10,748 nucleotides of DNA, from the NCBI GenBank assembly GCA_947088515.1, contig CAMUHA010000119.1:1-10748 (forward strand), read 5' to 3'. Below are positions 1 to 7,699 of this stretch, one piece after another. Under the pieces are notes generated by a model. The model saw nothing but the letters and a program-made list of their open reading frames with translations, made no database searches and was not told the origin of the DNA. Source of the stretch: an uncultured bacterium (GTDB lineage Bacteria; Bacillota; Clostridia; Lachnospirales; Lachnospiraceae). Within the stretch, counting starts at the first letter, position 1, and every line of letters begins with the position of its first letter. The position numbers were made by a program, and so were the translations under genes.

Positions 1-548
1 TGGATAGGGCTTGCCCCGTCAATTCTCGCCGCCTCGTCCAGTGACTCCGGCACTCCCTTAAAAAAGTTGATTAAGAGAATAACGTTAAACACAGGAACCG
101 CAGTAGGCAGCACCAGTGACCAGATGGTATTGGTCAGATGCAGATTGCTCACTACCATAAACAGAGGAATAACACCGCCTGTAAATAACATGGCAAAAAT
201 TACAAACTTAATATAAATTTCACGCGCTGGAAAACGCAGCTTGCTTTTGGAAAGCGGATAAGCCATGCTCACCGTAAAGAACATATTTACCGCCAGTCCC
301 AAAATCACTCTCTCCAGAGAAATTAAGAAGGATTTCCAGAACTGTGAATCATTTAAAAGCTTTTTATAAGTAGTGGTATTAAAGTCCTTAGGGAACAGTC
401 CAACCTCATTAGCTGCCACAGCATCGCTTCCACTGAAGGAAATTGCCACCATATTTATCAGAGGAAGCAGACAGCTTAACGCCATAATAATTACTACCGC
501 CCAGATTATCACTTTGGATATCGTTCTTCCGAAATTTACTTTCTTCAT
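1..548 (-). CDS. Carbohydrate ABC transporter permease, LplC/YtcP type (partial, C-terminus cut by window edge)
   Basis: This is the second membrane-spanning subunit of a binding-protein-dependent sugar importer. It would form a heterodimeric channel with the LplB-type permease encoded just upstream. Reading the minus strand from ATG at 548 gives 182 codons without a stop, beginning MKKVNFGRTISKV. A hydrophobic first membrane segment lies at about residues 13-37, followed by the long extracellular loop with 'ISFSGSDAV' that is typical of LplC/YtcP permeases, then further hydrophobic segments at about 78-100, 112-133 and 141-163. The start of the cytoplasmic EAA loop, which docks on the ATPase, is seen as 'EAARIDGASP' (172-181) at the window edge. 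Family members are about 290-300 residues, so roughly 110 are missing. The start is fixed by AGGAGG at 557-562, 8 nt upstream. The preceding gene stops at 563, so the two are almost certainly cotranscribed. The exact sugar cannot be told. Confidence 0.93.
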   Translation of the reverse strand, partial: MKKVNFGRTISKVIIWAVVIIMALSCLLPLINMVAISFSGSDAVAANEVGLFPKDFNTTTYKKLLNDSQFWKSFLISLERVILGLAVNMFFTVSMAYPLSKSKLRFPAREIYIKFVIFAMLFTGGVIPLFMVVSNLHLTNTIWSLVLPTAVPVFNVILLINFFKGVPESLDEAARIDGASPI

Positions 549-562
549 CGTAACATCCTCCT

Positions 563-1495
563 TTAAAATATACCGCTTCCAGTAAGCTTCTTTGCACACT
601 TATTGGCGCCCATAATCAGCATAAAACTAATAATGGATTTCATAAGACCTACTGCAGTACCTATACTGTACTGACGCTCCACCATACCAATACGGTAAAC
701 ATAAGTATCAATAATATCTGCACTTTCATATACGATAGGATTGTAAAGGTTAAATATCTGGTCAAAGCCTGCATTTAAGATATTTCCAAGGTTAAGGGCT
801 GTCATCAGGACGATGGTGGGCAAAAGGCTTGGCAAGGTAATATGTAATGTCTGTTCAAAACGGTTGGCTCCGTCAATGGAAGCCGCTTCATATAATCCCA
901 AATCAATTCCCGTAAGGGCTGCAAGATAAACCACAGAATTGTAACCAAACTCTTTCCACACATCAGTTGCCACAATTACTTTCCGGAACCAGTTATTATC
1001 AGCCAGAAACTGAATCGGTTCTCCGCCAAATGTTGTAATTATTGCGTTAAAAGGTCCCGAAAGTGAAAACATATTGGTAACAACAGTTGCCAGTACAACC
1101 CAGGAAAGGAAGTGAGGCAGGTAAACCACTGTCTGGAAAAATCTTTTACAAATGCTTACTGTTATTTCATTAAGTAAAATAGCAAACAAAACCGGAATTA
1201 CTATATTAAAAATCAGTTTTGCAAAGGCAATCACCAAAGTATTTACAAAAACCTGCCGGCTGTCAGGAAGGCTGAAAATAAACTTAAAGTTTTCAAGTCC
1301 CACCCATTTGGAGCCAAAAAGTCCTTTGGCCGGAACATAATTCTGGAATGCCATCAAAGACCCCACCAAGGGTACAAAAACAAATATTACTAACATAATC
1401 ATGCCGGGCAGCATCATCAAATGGAACATTCTTTTTTCTCTGCCTGCATACATTGTGCCTTTTTGTGCTGATACAGCTTTACCTGCCTGTTTCAT
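563..1495 (-). CDS. Carbohydrate ABC transporter permease, LplB/UgpA type
   Basis: This is the first permease subunit of the importer, 310 residues and full length for the family. The N-terminus is short, basic and cytoplasmic (residues 1-23, 'GREKR'), followed by the first membrane helix at about 26-48. Further hydrophobic stretches lie at about 83-109, 122-144, 222-245 and 283-297. The EAA loop that contacts the ATPase is clear at about 201-224, containing 'YEAASIDGANRFEQT' and ending in 'ITLPSL'. Together with the 'YLPHFLSWVV' segment this is the signature of the LplB group of complex-polysaccharide/oligosaccharide importers. GGAGGGG sits about 5 nt before the ATG at 1495. The substrate-binding protein gene ends 24 nt upstream, and the LplC-type permease begins 14 nt downstream with its ribosome site directly abutting this stop codon, so all three form one operon. 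Substrate is unknown. Confidence 0.96.
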   Translation of the reverse strand: MKQAGKAVSAQKGTMYAGREKRMFHLMMLPGMIMLVIFVFVPLVGSLMAFQNYVPAKGLFGSKWVGLENFKFIFSLPDSRQVFVNTLVIAFAKLIFNIVIPVLFAILLNEITVSICKRFFQTVVYLPHFLSWVVLATVVTNMFSLSGPFNAIITTFGGEPIQFLADNNWFRKVIVATDVWKEFGYNSVVYLAALTGIDLGLYEAASIDGANRFEQTLHITLPSLLPTIVLMTALNLGNILNAGFDQIFNLYNPIVYESADIIDTYVYRIGMVERQYSIGTAVGLMKSIISFMLIMGANKCAKKLTGSGIF

Positions 1496-1519
1496 AAGAC
1501 CCCTCCATTTTCTTCTATT

Positions 1520-3226
1520 TTATCTTGCAGATAATTCCTCGTTGATTTCATCAGTAATGGTCTGTCCACCTGCGGATGTCCAGTTTTCAACAAATTCATC
1601 AAATGAACTCATTTCTGCTTCTCCAACGATAATCTTTAAGATTGTCTGTCTCTCAAGCTTTTCAAGGGAAGCCCATTTAGTTTTCATTGTTTCAGATGTC
1701 TCAAAATAGGATGGTGTAAGGAAGTTAGCAGGCTCCTCCTGGAACTTATAAATCGCAACCATTCTGGACATATACTGGGAATAGTCTGCTGACTCTGCCT
1801 TCTGTCCTGCTTCTTCTGCTTCTTTATACCGTACTGCCGCTTCATAGTAGCTTTGTTCCTCTGTTGTCAGTGTGGAAACATCTGCACTTCCGTCAAGCAC
1901 TGCTGCCACATGACCAGTCATAATTTCAGCATTGTTGCCAGGCTGAACTTCACAGTATAACGGCCAGTTAAAGTATGCAATAGACTGATTTTCCTTAATT
2001 TCTTTTGTAGCATCAGAAGTATCCTGTTTGGAGTATTCGGAGTTAATGTTTACAATCTTCATTGCAATTTCAGGATGCTCATAACCTTTTCTTACTACTA
2101 CAAAACCGCCATAGGATTTGGTATTGATCGCATTGATTTTTCCATCGGAGCCAACCGGCGCGCTCACGTTTACCCACTCTGCGTCCTTACTTGCATAGGA
2201 AGTGGTCTGTGCCGGGCTAAACGGTGACCACCAGGGTCCAATATAAGCTCCGCACTGTCCGCTGGAAATTAAAGCAACAATGTCATCTTCTGTACGTGTG
2301 GTAAACTCTTTGTCAATCAGGCCTTCTGCGTACCAGTCTGCCAGAAGCTGCAAAGCCTCTTTCATCTCCGGCTGTACAGAACCATACGCTGCCTTGCCCT
2401 CTCCATCTTTAATCCATACAAAAGGATAAGCGTCCAAAGCGGTAAAGATGTTTGTAAGGGAGAAATTGGTATTCGGATAATCATCATAAACAGTAGATAA
2501 TGCTGCAAGTCCTATGGTGTCATCCTGTCCATTTCCATCCGGGTCATCATGAATAAATGCACGGAGCACATCCGCCATCTCTTCCAGTGTGGAAGGCTCT
2601 TCCAGGTTCAGGTTTTCCAGCCAGTCTTTACGGAGCCACAAGAAATCCTGTCCGTCACTTAACTGTGTTTTGGGAATCGCCATAATTTTGCCGTCAAAGG
2701 TTACTGTATTGATTGGATTGTTTTCTCCATAACTGTCATAAGCTGATTTTACGGTTTCGCATGCAAGGTTATTGTAAACATCTGTCAAATCTTCAATCAT
2801 ATCACTCTCCACCAGTTCCACCAGTGTAGAGTAGTCCTGTACAAACATAATATCAGGAATATCCTGTGCCGCAACCGCCATGGAAACTTTCTGTTCATAA
2901 TCCTCGCCGGTCTGCGCTTCAAACATATTTTCATTCTGGACATTGATAAGGTCTTTTACATATCTCGTATAAGCGTTATCAACAAAAGTGTCATTTTCAT
3001 AAGGCGTGCCCGCCAGTGTGTCTGCCCCCTGCGTTGTCAGATTGTAGCCGCTGGTGTAGGTAACTAACTCCGGATATTTGCCGTAAGGGTCATTTGCTGC
3101 CGCTTCCCATTCCGCTTTCTCCTCCTCGCTCATATTTGCGGTGAAGTCTTCTGACTTACCGCACCCGGATAGTGATGCCGCCATCACTCCCGCAGCCAGA
3201 ATCAGACTGATAACTTTCTTTTTCAT
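1520..3226 (-). CDS. Lipoprotein substrate-binding protein of a carbohydrate ABC importer (LplA/YtcQ-like)
   Basis: This is the extracellular, membrane-anchored receptor that captures an oligosaccharide and hands it to the two permeases. The signal peptide has a KKK n-region and a hydrophobic core, and ends in the lipobox LSGC with the lipidated Cys at residue 22. A mature solute-binding fold follows. 'YEQKVSMAVAAQDIPDIMFV' is the usual early lobe motif, and residues 228-236 (DPDGNGQDD) match a D-x-D-x-N-G calcium-binding loop seen in this family. Length is 568 residues, in the range of the large LplA-type receptors rather than the roughly 430-residue maltose type. I chose ATG 3226 because GGAGGT at 3234-3239 is then 7 nt away; ATG 3229 is possible (4 nt). 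The upstream ATGs at 3241 and 3244 lie at or beyond that ribosome site and are unlikely. It is first in the operon and is transcribed divergently from the two-component genes. Ligand is unknown. Confidence 0.95.
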   Translation of the reverse strand: MKKKVISLILAAGVMAASLSGCGKSEDFTANMSEEEKAEWEAAANDPYGKYPELVTYTSGYNLTTQGADTLAGTPYENDTFVDNAYTRYVKDLINVQNENMFEAQTGEDYEQKVSMAVAAQDIPDIMFVQDYSTLVELVESDMIEDLTDVYNNLACETVKSAYDSYGENNPINTVTFDGKIMAIPKTQLSDGQDFLWLRKDWLENLNLEEPSTLEEMADVLRAFIHDDPDGNGQDDTIGLAALSTVYDDYPNTNFSLTNIFTALDAYPFVWIKDGEGKAAYGSVQPEMKEALQLLADWYAEGLIDKEFTTRTEDDIVALISSGQCGAYIGPWWSPFSPAQTTSYASKDAEWVNVSAPVGSDGKINAINTKSYGGFVVVRKGYEHPEIAMKIVNINSEYSKQDTSDATKEIKENQSIAYFNWPLYCEVQPGNNAEIMTGHVAAVLDGSADVSTLTTEEQSYYEAAVRYKEAEEAGQKAESADYSQYMSRMVAIYKFQEEPANFLTPSYFETSETMKTKWASLEKLERQTILKIIVGEAEMSSFDEFVENWTSAGGQTITDEINEELSAR

Positions 3227-3261
3227 CATTCTTACCTCCATCAAATCAGTTTATATTTTAC

Positions 3262-3296
3262 GTTATATAGAATAGCAAAACTTTTCTCACTTTCAA
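3262..3296 (-). promoter_or_regulatory. Probable promoter of the sugar importer operon
   Basis: On the minus strand TTGAAA (3291-3296) is followed after 16 nt by TATTCT (3269-3274). The -10 is preceded by TGC, giving an extended -10 element. Transcription would begin near 3262, leaving a leader of about 35 nt before the receptor gene. The candidate direct-repeat operator lies about 9 bp upstream of the -35 box, as expected for an activated promoter. Prediction is from sequence only. Confidence 0.6.
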
Positions 3297-3305
3297 ATAT
3301 AAAAT

Positions 3306-3332
3306 ATCCGAAAAACATATCAATAATCCGAA
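3306..3332. repeat. ATCCGAA direct repeat pair, candidate response-regulator binding site
   Basis: ATCCGAA occurs at 3306-3312 and again at 3326-3332, exactly 20 bp start to start, about two helical turns. Flanking bases agree partly (AA at the fourth and third positions before the core). AraC-family domains, which carry two helix-turn-helix units, commonly bind such same-face direct repeats. The near copy ends about 9 bp upstream of the -35 box of the importer promoter. I infer that the adjacent YesN-type regulator binds here; no binding is shown by the sequence itself. Confidence 0.5.
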
Positions 3333-3369
3333 CACTTTTTATATATTATGGCTTCTTTGGTTTTAATAG

Positions 3370-3378
3370 TGGTATACT
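3370..3378 (+). promoter_or_regulatory. Probable extended -10 promoter of the two-component operon
   Basis: TGGTATACT gives a TGn extension plus the -10 hexamer TATACT (3373-3378). No good -35 box is present at 16-18 nt upstream, which is tolerated by extended -10 promoters. Transcription would start near 3385, leaving a leader of about 40 nt before the regulator start codon at 3424. Confidence 0.5.
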
Positions 3379-3423
3379 CTTTCCATGGTATTTAACACTT
3401 TTCTACAAGAGAGGGAGAGAAAG

Positions 3424-4959
3424 ATGTACAAAATGCTTATCGTTGATGATGAACGTACAGAACGTGATTGTATCCGCTATCTGATAAATTCCGCCCGGCT
3501 TCCCCTGGAGCTTAGGGAAGCTCCGGATGCCGCCACAGCTATACAAATACTAAAAGAATGGCCGGCAGATATCCTTTTTACAGATATCCAGATGCCTGTC
3601 ACCACCGGACTGACTCTGTCAAAGCAAGTCGCCACCCTTTACCCCGGCATTAAAATTCTTATTTTCAGCAGCTATGCAGAATTTGAATATGCCCGCACTG
3701 CCATGTCCCTGGGAGTGGAGGACTACATATTAAAGCCAGTAGTTCCAAAAGAACTGGAAAATACTCTTTCCGGCATTATCCGTCAGCTGGATGAAGAGCG
3801 CCATTCCAGACTCCTTAAGGACAAACAGCAAAGCTACCTGCTTCAATATGCTCTTCACAGCTGCATAAGTAAAACCCTATCCCGCAAATTTTCGCCGGAC
3901 ATTATAAAGGAATTAAACATGTTCCGCCAGATTGTACTGTTAGATTTTCCCACTCTCTTTCTGGAAAGCAACTATACCGCTTTTTATGATACTCTCCGGA
4001 CCACAATGAATCTGGATATGGAGACATTAAACCTCTCTCCTACCCAGGCATTATTGTTTTTGCGGAAAGAACATGAAGACGCTTACACCTTTGGATGCAG
4101 CCTTCACACTTATATTGTTGAAAATTTCCACACAGAATGTTATATTTCCATTAGTCTGCCCATAAATGAATACAAAGAGCTGCAGACAGCATACACTGCT
4201 GTGGAACAGCAGATGGAAGAACGGTTCTGGGACCCAAAAACAAACGTTTTTTCTTCCGGCCGCCCGGATAAGCCGGAAAGAATGCAGGAAGAACTGGACG
4301 ATGATTCCCTTCTTGCCGCCATAAAGCACAGCCTGTCTGTCAAAGACGCGGCAAATCTGCAGAAAAATTTAAACCTTCTTTTCCAGAAATACCGGATGCC
4401 CTCCAACCAGTCCCAGATATTTGTAAAATTTGTATTTTCTAATCTGGTTACTGCCATGTATCCTTTCCTGCCCTCCGAAAAGGAAGGAGGCAAAAAGAGG
4501 ATGAAGCCTCTAGAAAGCCTGATTACGGACCTTTATATCCAGCAGGATATTCTAAAGATTATTGATACCGTCCAGACTATGGCCCAAAGTATCATCCAAA
4601 GTTATGAAGCCACTGATTCAAATATCCGCAGGGAAATCCTTGCCACACAAGAATATATCAATAAAAATTACAACAGTGCCCTTTCTGTGGAAATGCTGGC
4701 CTCCCAGGTTTATCTGACGCCTGATTACCTAAGCAGGCTCTTTAAAAAAAGCGTCAAAAAAAGCCTTTCCCAGTACATCCGCCAGGTACGTATGGAAAAG
4801 GCCAGCGAACTGCTGCGCACCACAAGTCTGAAAGTAATAGATATCGGCATAGAGGTAGGATATCCTAATTACTCCTACTTCTGCCAGAGCTTTCGTGAAT
4901 ATTATGGGAAATCGCCGGAAAAGTACAGGCGTGAGGAGTCTTATGAACCATCTACTTAA
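3424..4959 (+). CDS. YesN-type response regulator: receiver domain plus AraC-family DNA-binding domain
   Basis: This is a cytoplasmic transcription regulator, 511 residues from ATG 3424. The N-terminal receiver (about 3-120) shows the acidic pocket D8-D9, the phosphorylation site D54 in 'LFTDIQMP', the switch Ser at about 82 in 'FSSYAEFEYA' and K104 in 'YILKP'. Residues of roughly 120-400 form the variable middle region common in this family, with no motif I recognise. The C-terminal AraC-type double helix-turn-helix occupies about 403-505, with 'LSVEMLASQVYLTPDYLSRLF' style first unit and 'IDIGIEVGYPNYSYFCQSFR' style second unit ending in 'YYGKSPEKYR'. AGGGAG at 3412-3417 lies 6 nt before ATG 3424, so I prefer this start to the in-frame ATG at 3385, which has no ribosome site, lies close to the predicted transcription start and would put 13 unrelated residues before the receiver. 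It is followed by its kinase with a 17-nt overlap and is divergent from the importer, its likely target. Confidence 0.95.
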   Translation: MYKMLIVDDERTERDCIRYLINSARLPLELREAPDAATAIQILKEWPADILFTDIQMPVTTGLTLSKQVATLYPGIKILIFSSYAEFEYARTAMSLGVEDYILKPVVPKELENTLSGIIRQLDEERHSRLLKDKQQSYLLQYALHSCISKTLSRKFSPDIIKELNMFRQIVLLDFPTLFLESNYTAFYDTLRTTMNLDMETLNLSPTQALLFLRKEHEDAYTFGCSLHTYIVENFHTECYISISLPINEYKELQTAYTAVEQQMEERFWDPKTNVFSSGRPDKPERMQEELDDDSLLAAIKHSLSVKDAANLQKNLNLLFQKYRMPSNQSQIFVKFVFSNLVTAMYPFLPSEKEGGKKRMKPLESLITDLYIQQDILKIIDTVQTMAQSIIQSYEATDSNIRREILATQEYINKNYNSALSVEMLASQVYLTPDYLSRLFKKSVKKSLSQYIRQVRMEKASELLRTTSLKVIDIGIEVGYPNYSYFCQSFREYYGKSPEKYRREESYEPST

Positions 4960-6613
4960 TTTTTATCTTAACCTGAAATATAAAAGCAAACTGATTTTCA
5001 CCTGTATTCTTGTAGGGCTGATCCCTCTTATCCTGCTTGGAGTCTTTTGCTATTACCAGACAATAAGTCTTTTGCTTGACAGGGAAAAATCCGCCCTGTC
5101 TCTGGCAGTGGGCACGGCCTATAACTCATTAAGTTATCAGGTAAAAACCTATGAAAACCTGATTTCCTACCTTGCCCATTCGGAAACCATCGTAGAAGTT
5201 CCTTCCAGAGACTACCAAAGTGTTATGGAGAAGTTTGAACTTCTTAATTATGAATATGATGTCCTGATTAAGGATATCTCCACACAACACCCTGAAATTT
5301 CCCAGATTACCCTTTATGCTGACAGAGCTGATTTATGTCATGGCAGCCAGCTTAGGCCCTTGGCTGACCTGGAAGAGGAAAGCTGGTATGCCACCCTTGC
5401 GGATGCTGCCAGACCCATATGGCATCTTGATAAAGAAGGATACCTTTGCCTGTTTCAAAAGATTCCTTCCCCCTTTATCTCGTATGTCACTTCCTATTCC
5501 AATCATGTTCTGTGCATCCGGCTGCGCCCCAAACAGTTTTTTGACGTGCTGGCCGGTATTTCCAGTGATTATCATTTAAGCGTAACAGGCGGCGGGGAAA
5601 CTTTCTATGAATTTACAGAAGAGTCCATCATTGGAAACAGCTACCCCCACGGCGGCTGGACTACAGAGACCAGCAGCCCACTTTCAAATAACTGGATTGT
5701 CACTTTGGAAAAACCTTTTATTCTGCTTGCGGCTCCTGCAAACCGCATGATTGGAATTATTTTGATGATTACCTTAGTCTGCATTTTCCTGATTTACATT
5801 GTCAGCAGCTTTCTTTCTGAATTTTTTGCCCAAAAGGTCAACCTGCTGCTTTCCACCATGCTGCAGGTTGAAAAAGGGAATCTGTCCACCCATATACATG
5901 ACGACTGCCCGGACGAAATGGGTAAGCTTACCAATAGCTTCCAGCATATGATTGAAGAACTTAACCGTCTGGTGGTTGCTGATTATAAGAACAAATTCAT
6001 TTTAAAAGAAACGCAGCTTATGGCTCTGCAGGCCCAGATTAATCCCCATTTTCTGTATAACTGCCTGTCCCAGATTAACAGTAAAGCTCTGTTAAACCAC
6101 CAGGCGGAAATCAGCCTGATGGCCCAGCTTCTGTCAACCTTCTACCGCACAACACTAAATAAAGGGAAATCAGAAACCCTGCTTGTTAATGAAATTAAAA
6201 ACGTGAAAGCTTATATTGATATCCAGAGAATATTAAATGACAACGTTTTTGATGTGGCTTACCAAATTGACGAAAATCTGCCAAAGCAGGAAGTCCCTAA
6301 CCTGCTCCTGCAGCCGCTTGTGGAAAATGCGATTGTGCATGGCATTCTTCCCAACAAAAAACGCCATGGCAATCTTTTTCTTACGGTATCTCTTGTAAAT
6401 GACCATATCCACTTCACTGTAATGGATAACGGCCTTGGTATTTTGCCGGAAAAAATTCCGCTGCTGACCCAGACCCAGTCGGCCGGATATGGGTTAAAAA
6501 ATGTACATGAACGCTTACAGCTTACTTATGGTGGGGAATATGGACTGAAAATCAACAGTATACCCAATGAAAGCACTATGATAACCTTTACCATTCCGTT
6601 ACAGAAAAGATAG
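4943..6613 (+). CDS. YesM-type membrane sensor histidine kinase
   Basis: This is the sensor partner of the preceding regulator, 556 residues. Membrane helix 1 lies at about 17-38. An extracellular sensing region of about 225 residues (41-267) follows; it is Cache-like in position and size, with no diagnostic motif I can name. Membrane helix 2 is at about 268-291 and a HAMP linker at about 292-347. The His_kinase domain has 'ALQAQINPHFLYNCL' with phosphorylated H369. The ATPase domain has the N-box 'LLLQPLVENAIVHG' (N462), 'DNGLG' (495-499) and 'GYGLKNVHERL' (515-525). All catalytic boxes are intact. GAGGAG at 4933-4938 fixes the start at ATG 4943, inside the end of the regulator gene. Earlier in-frame ATGs such as 4895 would add a tail translated from within the regulator's conserved domain. 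In this family the signal is usually an extracellular saccharide, which fits the adjacent importer; the actual ligand is unknown. Confidence 0.96.
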   Translation: MNHLLNFYLNLKYKSKLIFTCILVGLIPLILLGVFCYYQTISLLLDREKSALSLAVGTAYNSLSYQVKTYENLISYLAHSETIVEVPSRDYQSVMEKFELLNYEYDVLIKDISTQHPEISQITLYADRADLCHGSQLRPLADLEEESWYATLADAARPIWHLDKEGYLCLFQKIPSPFISYVTSYSNHVLCIRLRPKQFFDVLAGISSDYHLSVTGGGETFYEFTEESIIGNSYPHGGWTTETSSPLSNNWIVTLEKPFILLAAPANRMIGIILMITLVCIFLIYIVSSFLSEFFAQKVNLLLSTMLQVEKGNLSTHIHDDCPDEMGKLTNSFQHMIEELNRLVVADYKNKFILKETQLMALQAQINPHFLYNCLSQINSKALLNHQAEISLMAQLLSTFYRTTLNKGKSETLLVNEIKNVKAYIDIQRILNDNVFDVAYQIDENLPKQEVPNLLLQPLVENAIVHGILPNKKRHGNLFLTVSLVNDHIHFTVMDNGLGILPEKIPLLTQTQSAGYGLKNVHERLQLTYGGEYGLKINSIPNESTMITFTIPLQKR

Positions 6614-6620
6614 AGCAAAT

Positions 6621-6652
6621 TTAAAAAGCGCCGCAATATGCAGCGCTTTTTC
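6621..6652. terminator. Bidirectional Rho-independent terminator
   Basis: AAAAAGCGC at 6623-6631 pairs perfectly with GCGCTTTTT at 6643-6651. After one C-A mismatch two more GC pairs close a 5-nt AATAT loop. The A and T runs at the stem base supply a U tract in either direction. It lies 10 nt past the kinase stop codon (plus strand) and just past the stop of the convergent YeiH-type gene (minus strand), so it can end both transcripts. Confidence 0.88.
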
Positions 6653-6670
6653 TTATATCAGCTTTGATTT

Positions 6671-7699
6671 CTACCAGATGCCCAACAGCCGCTGCATAAG
6701 AACGCTCACACAGGCAATGCCCACCCAGCAGCAAAATCCCATAAAAATTGGTTTTCCTCCGGTTTTCACCAGCTTTACAATATTTGTGTTAATTCCAATG
6801 GCCGCCATCGCCATAATGATAAAGAACTTGGACAGCTCTTTAAACGGCTTAAAAAATGTCACATCCACGCCTGCCAGTACAGAGACAGTGGTAATGAGGG
6901 ATGCAAGCACAAAAAACAGGATAAAAAAGGGAAATACCTTTTTAAGGCTGAAGCTTCCCTCTCCTTTCGCCCCCTCTTTTTTCATTTTGGCAGTACGCCA
7001 GAATGCCAGCACAAGGGTAATTGGAATAATGGCAAGGGTACGTGTCAGCTTCACAATCGTTGCTGTATCAAGCGCATTGGCTCCTGGGTGCATGCCATCC
7101 CATGCAGAAGCCGCTGCCGTAACGGAAGAAGTATCATTTACCGCCGTACCTGCAAACAGTCCAAAGCCCTCGTTGGAAAAACCAAGAGCCGCGCCAAGAG
7201 ACGGAAAGATTAACGCTGCAATCACATTAAAAAGAAAGATAACGGAAATTGACTGGGCAATCTCTTCATCATCCGCCCCAATTACCGGAGCTGTGGCGGC
7301 TATGGCAGACCCTCCGCAGATAGATGAGCCCACACCAACCAGGGTGGAAATATTAGATGGTATCTTTACCAGCTTATATAACAGAAAAGCAATTACCAAA
7401 GATGTGGTAATTGTGGATAAAATAATAGGAAGCGACTGCATTCCCACCTTGGCAATTTCTGATAAATTTAAACCAAATCCAAGCAAAATCACGGCATACT
7501 GCAGAATCTTTTTGGAGGTAAAAGTAATGCCTCCCTGCAGCTTTGTCTTGTCCTTTAAAAATAATGTAACAACCATCCCTGTAAGAATGGCAAAAACCGG
7601 TCCGCCCACTACCGGAAGCTGTTTGCCAAGCATCAGACAAGGCAGAGCTATTACCAGACACAATAAAATTCCTGGGCCTTTCTTTTGTAAAAATTCCAT
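6671..7699 (-). CDS. YeiH/UPF0324 family membrane protein (putative sulfate exporter family)
   Basis: This is a polytopic inner-membrane protein of 342 residues, close to the roughly 350 of E. coli YeiH. About ten hydrophobic segments can be followed from 'GILLCLVIALPCLML' (10-24) to the C-terminus. The conserved glycine/serine segment 'GSSICGGSAIAATAPVIGA' (124-142) and the 'FAGTAVNDTSSVTAAAS' segment (182-198) are hallmarks of this family. The family is placed in transporter classification as a putative sulfate exporter, but the substrate is not established for most members, so I leave the function open. AGGGGGA lies 7 nt upstream of ATG 7699. The in-frame ATG at 7753 would add 18 polar residues without a better ribosome site and is rejected. 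The gene is monocistronic in this window: it converges on the kinase gene at a shared terminator and diverges from the zinc-ribbon gene. No LysR-type regulator, a frequent neighbour of yeiH elsewhere, is visible. Confidence 0.92.
   Translation of the reverse strand: MEFLQKKGPGILLCLVIALPCLMLGKQLPVVGGPVFAILTGMVVTLFLKDKTKLQGGITFTSKKILQYAVILLGFGLNLSEIAKVGMQSLPIILSTITTSLVIAFLLYKLVKIPSNISTLVGVGSSICGGSAIAATAPVIGADDEEIAQSISVIFLFNVIAALIFPSLGAALGFSNEGFGLFAGTAVNDTSSVTAAASAWDGMHPGANALDTATIVKLTRTLAIIPITLVLAFWRTAKMKKEGAKGEGSFSLKKVFPFFILFFVLASLITTVSVLAGVDVTFFKPFKELSKFFIIMAMAAIGINTNIVKLVKTGGKPIFMGFCCWVGIACVSVLMQRLLGIW

Noticed and set aside
3385..3423. Upstream in-frame ATG extending the response regulator by 13 residues
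   Set aside because: It has no ribosome site and coincides with the predicted transcription start. The AGGGAG site fits ATG 3424, where the receiver domain begins.
4254..4278. Perfect 7-bp inverted repeat TTCCGGC/GCCGGAA with 11-nt loop inside the regulator gene
   Set aside because: It lies within a continuous coding frame and has no following T run in either direction, so it is not a terminator. It can be explained by coding sequence.
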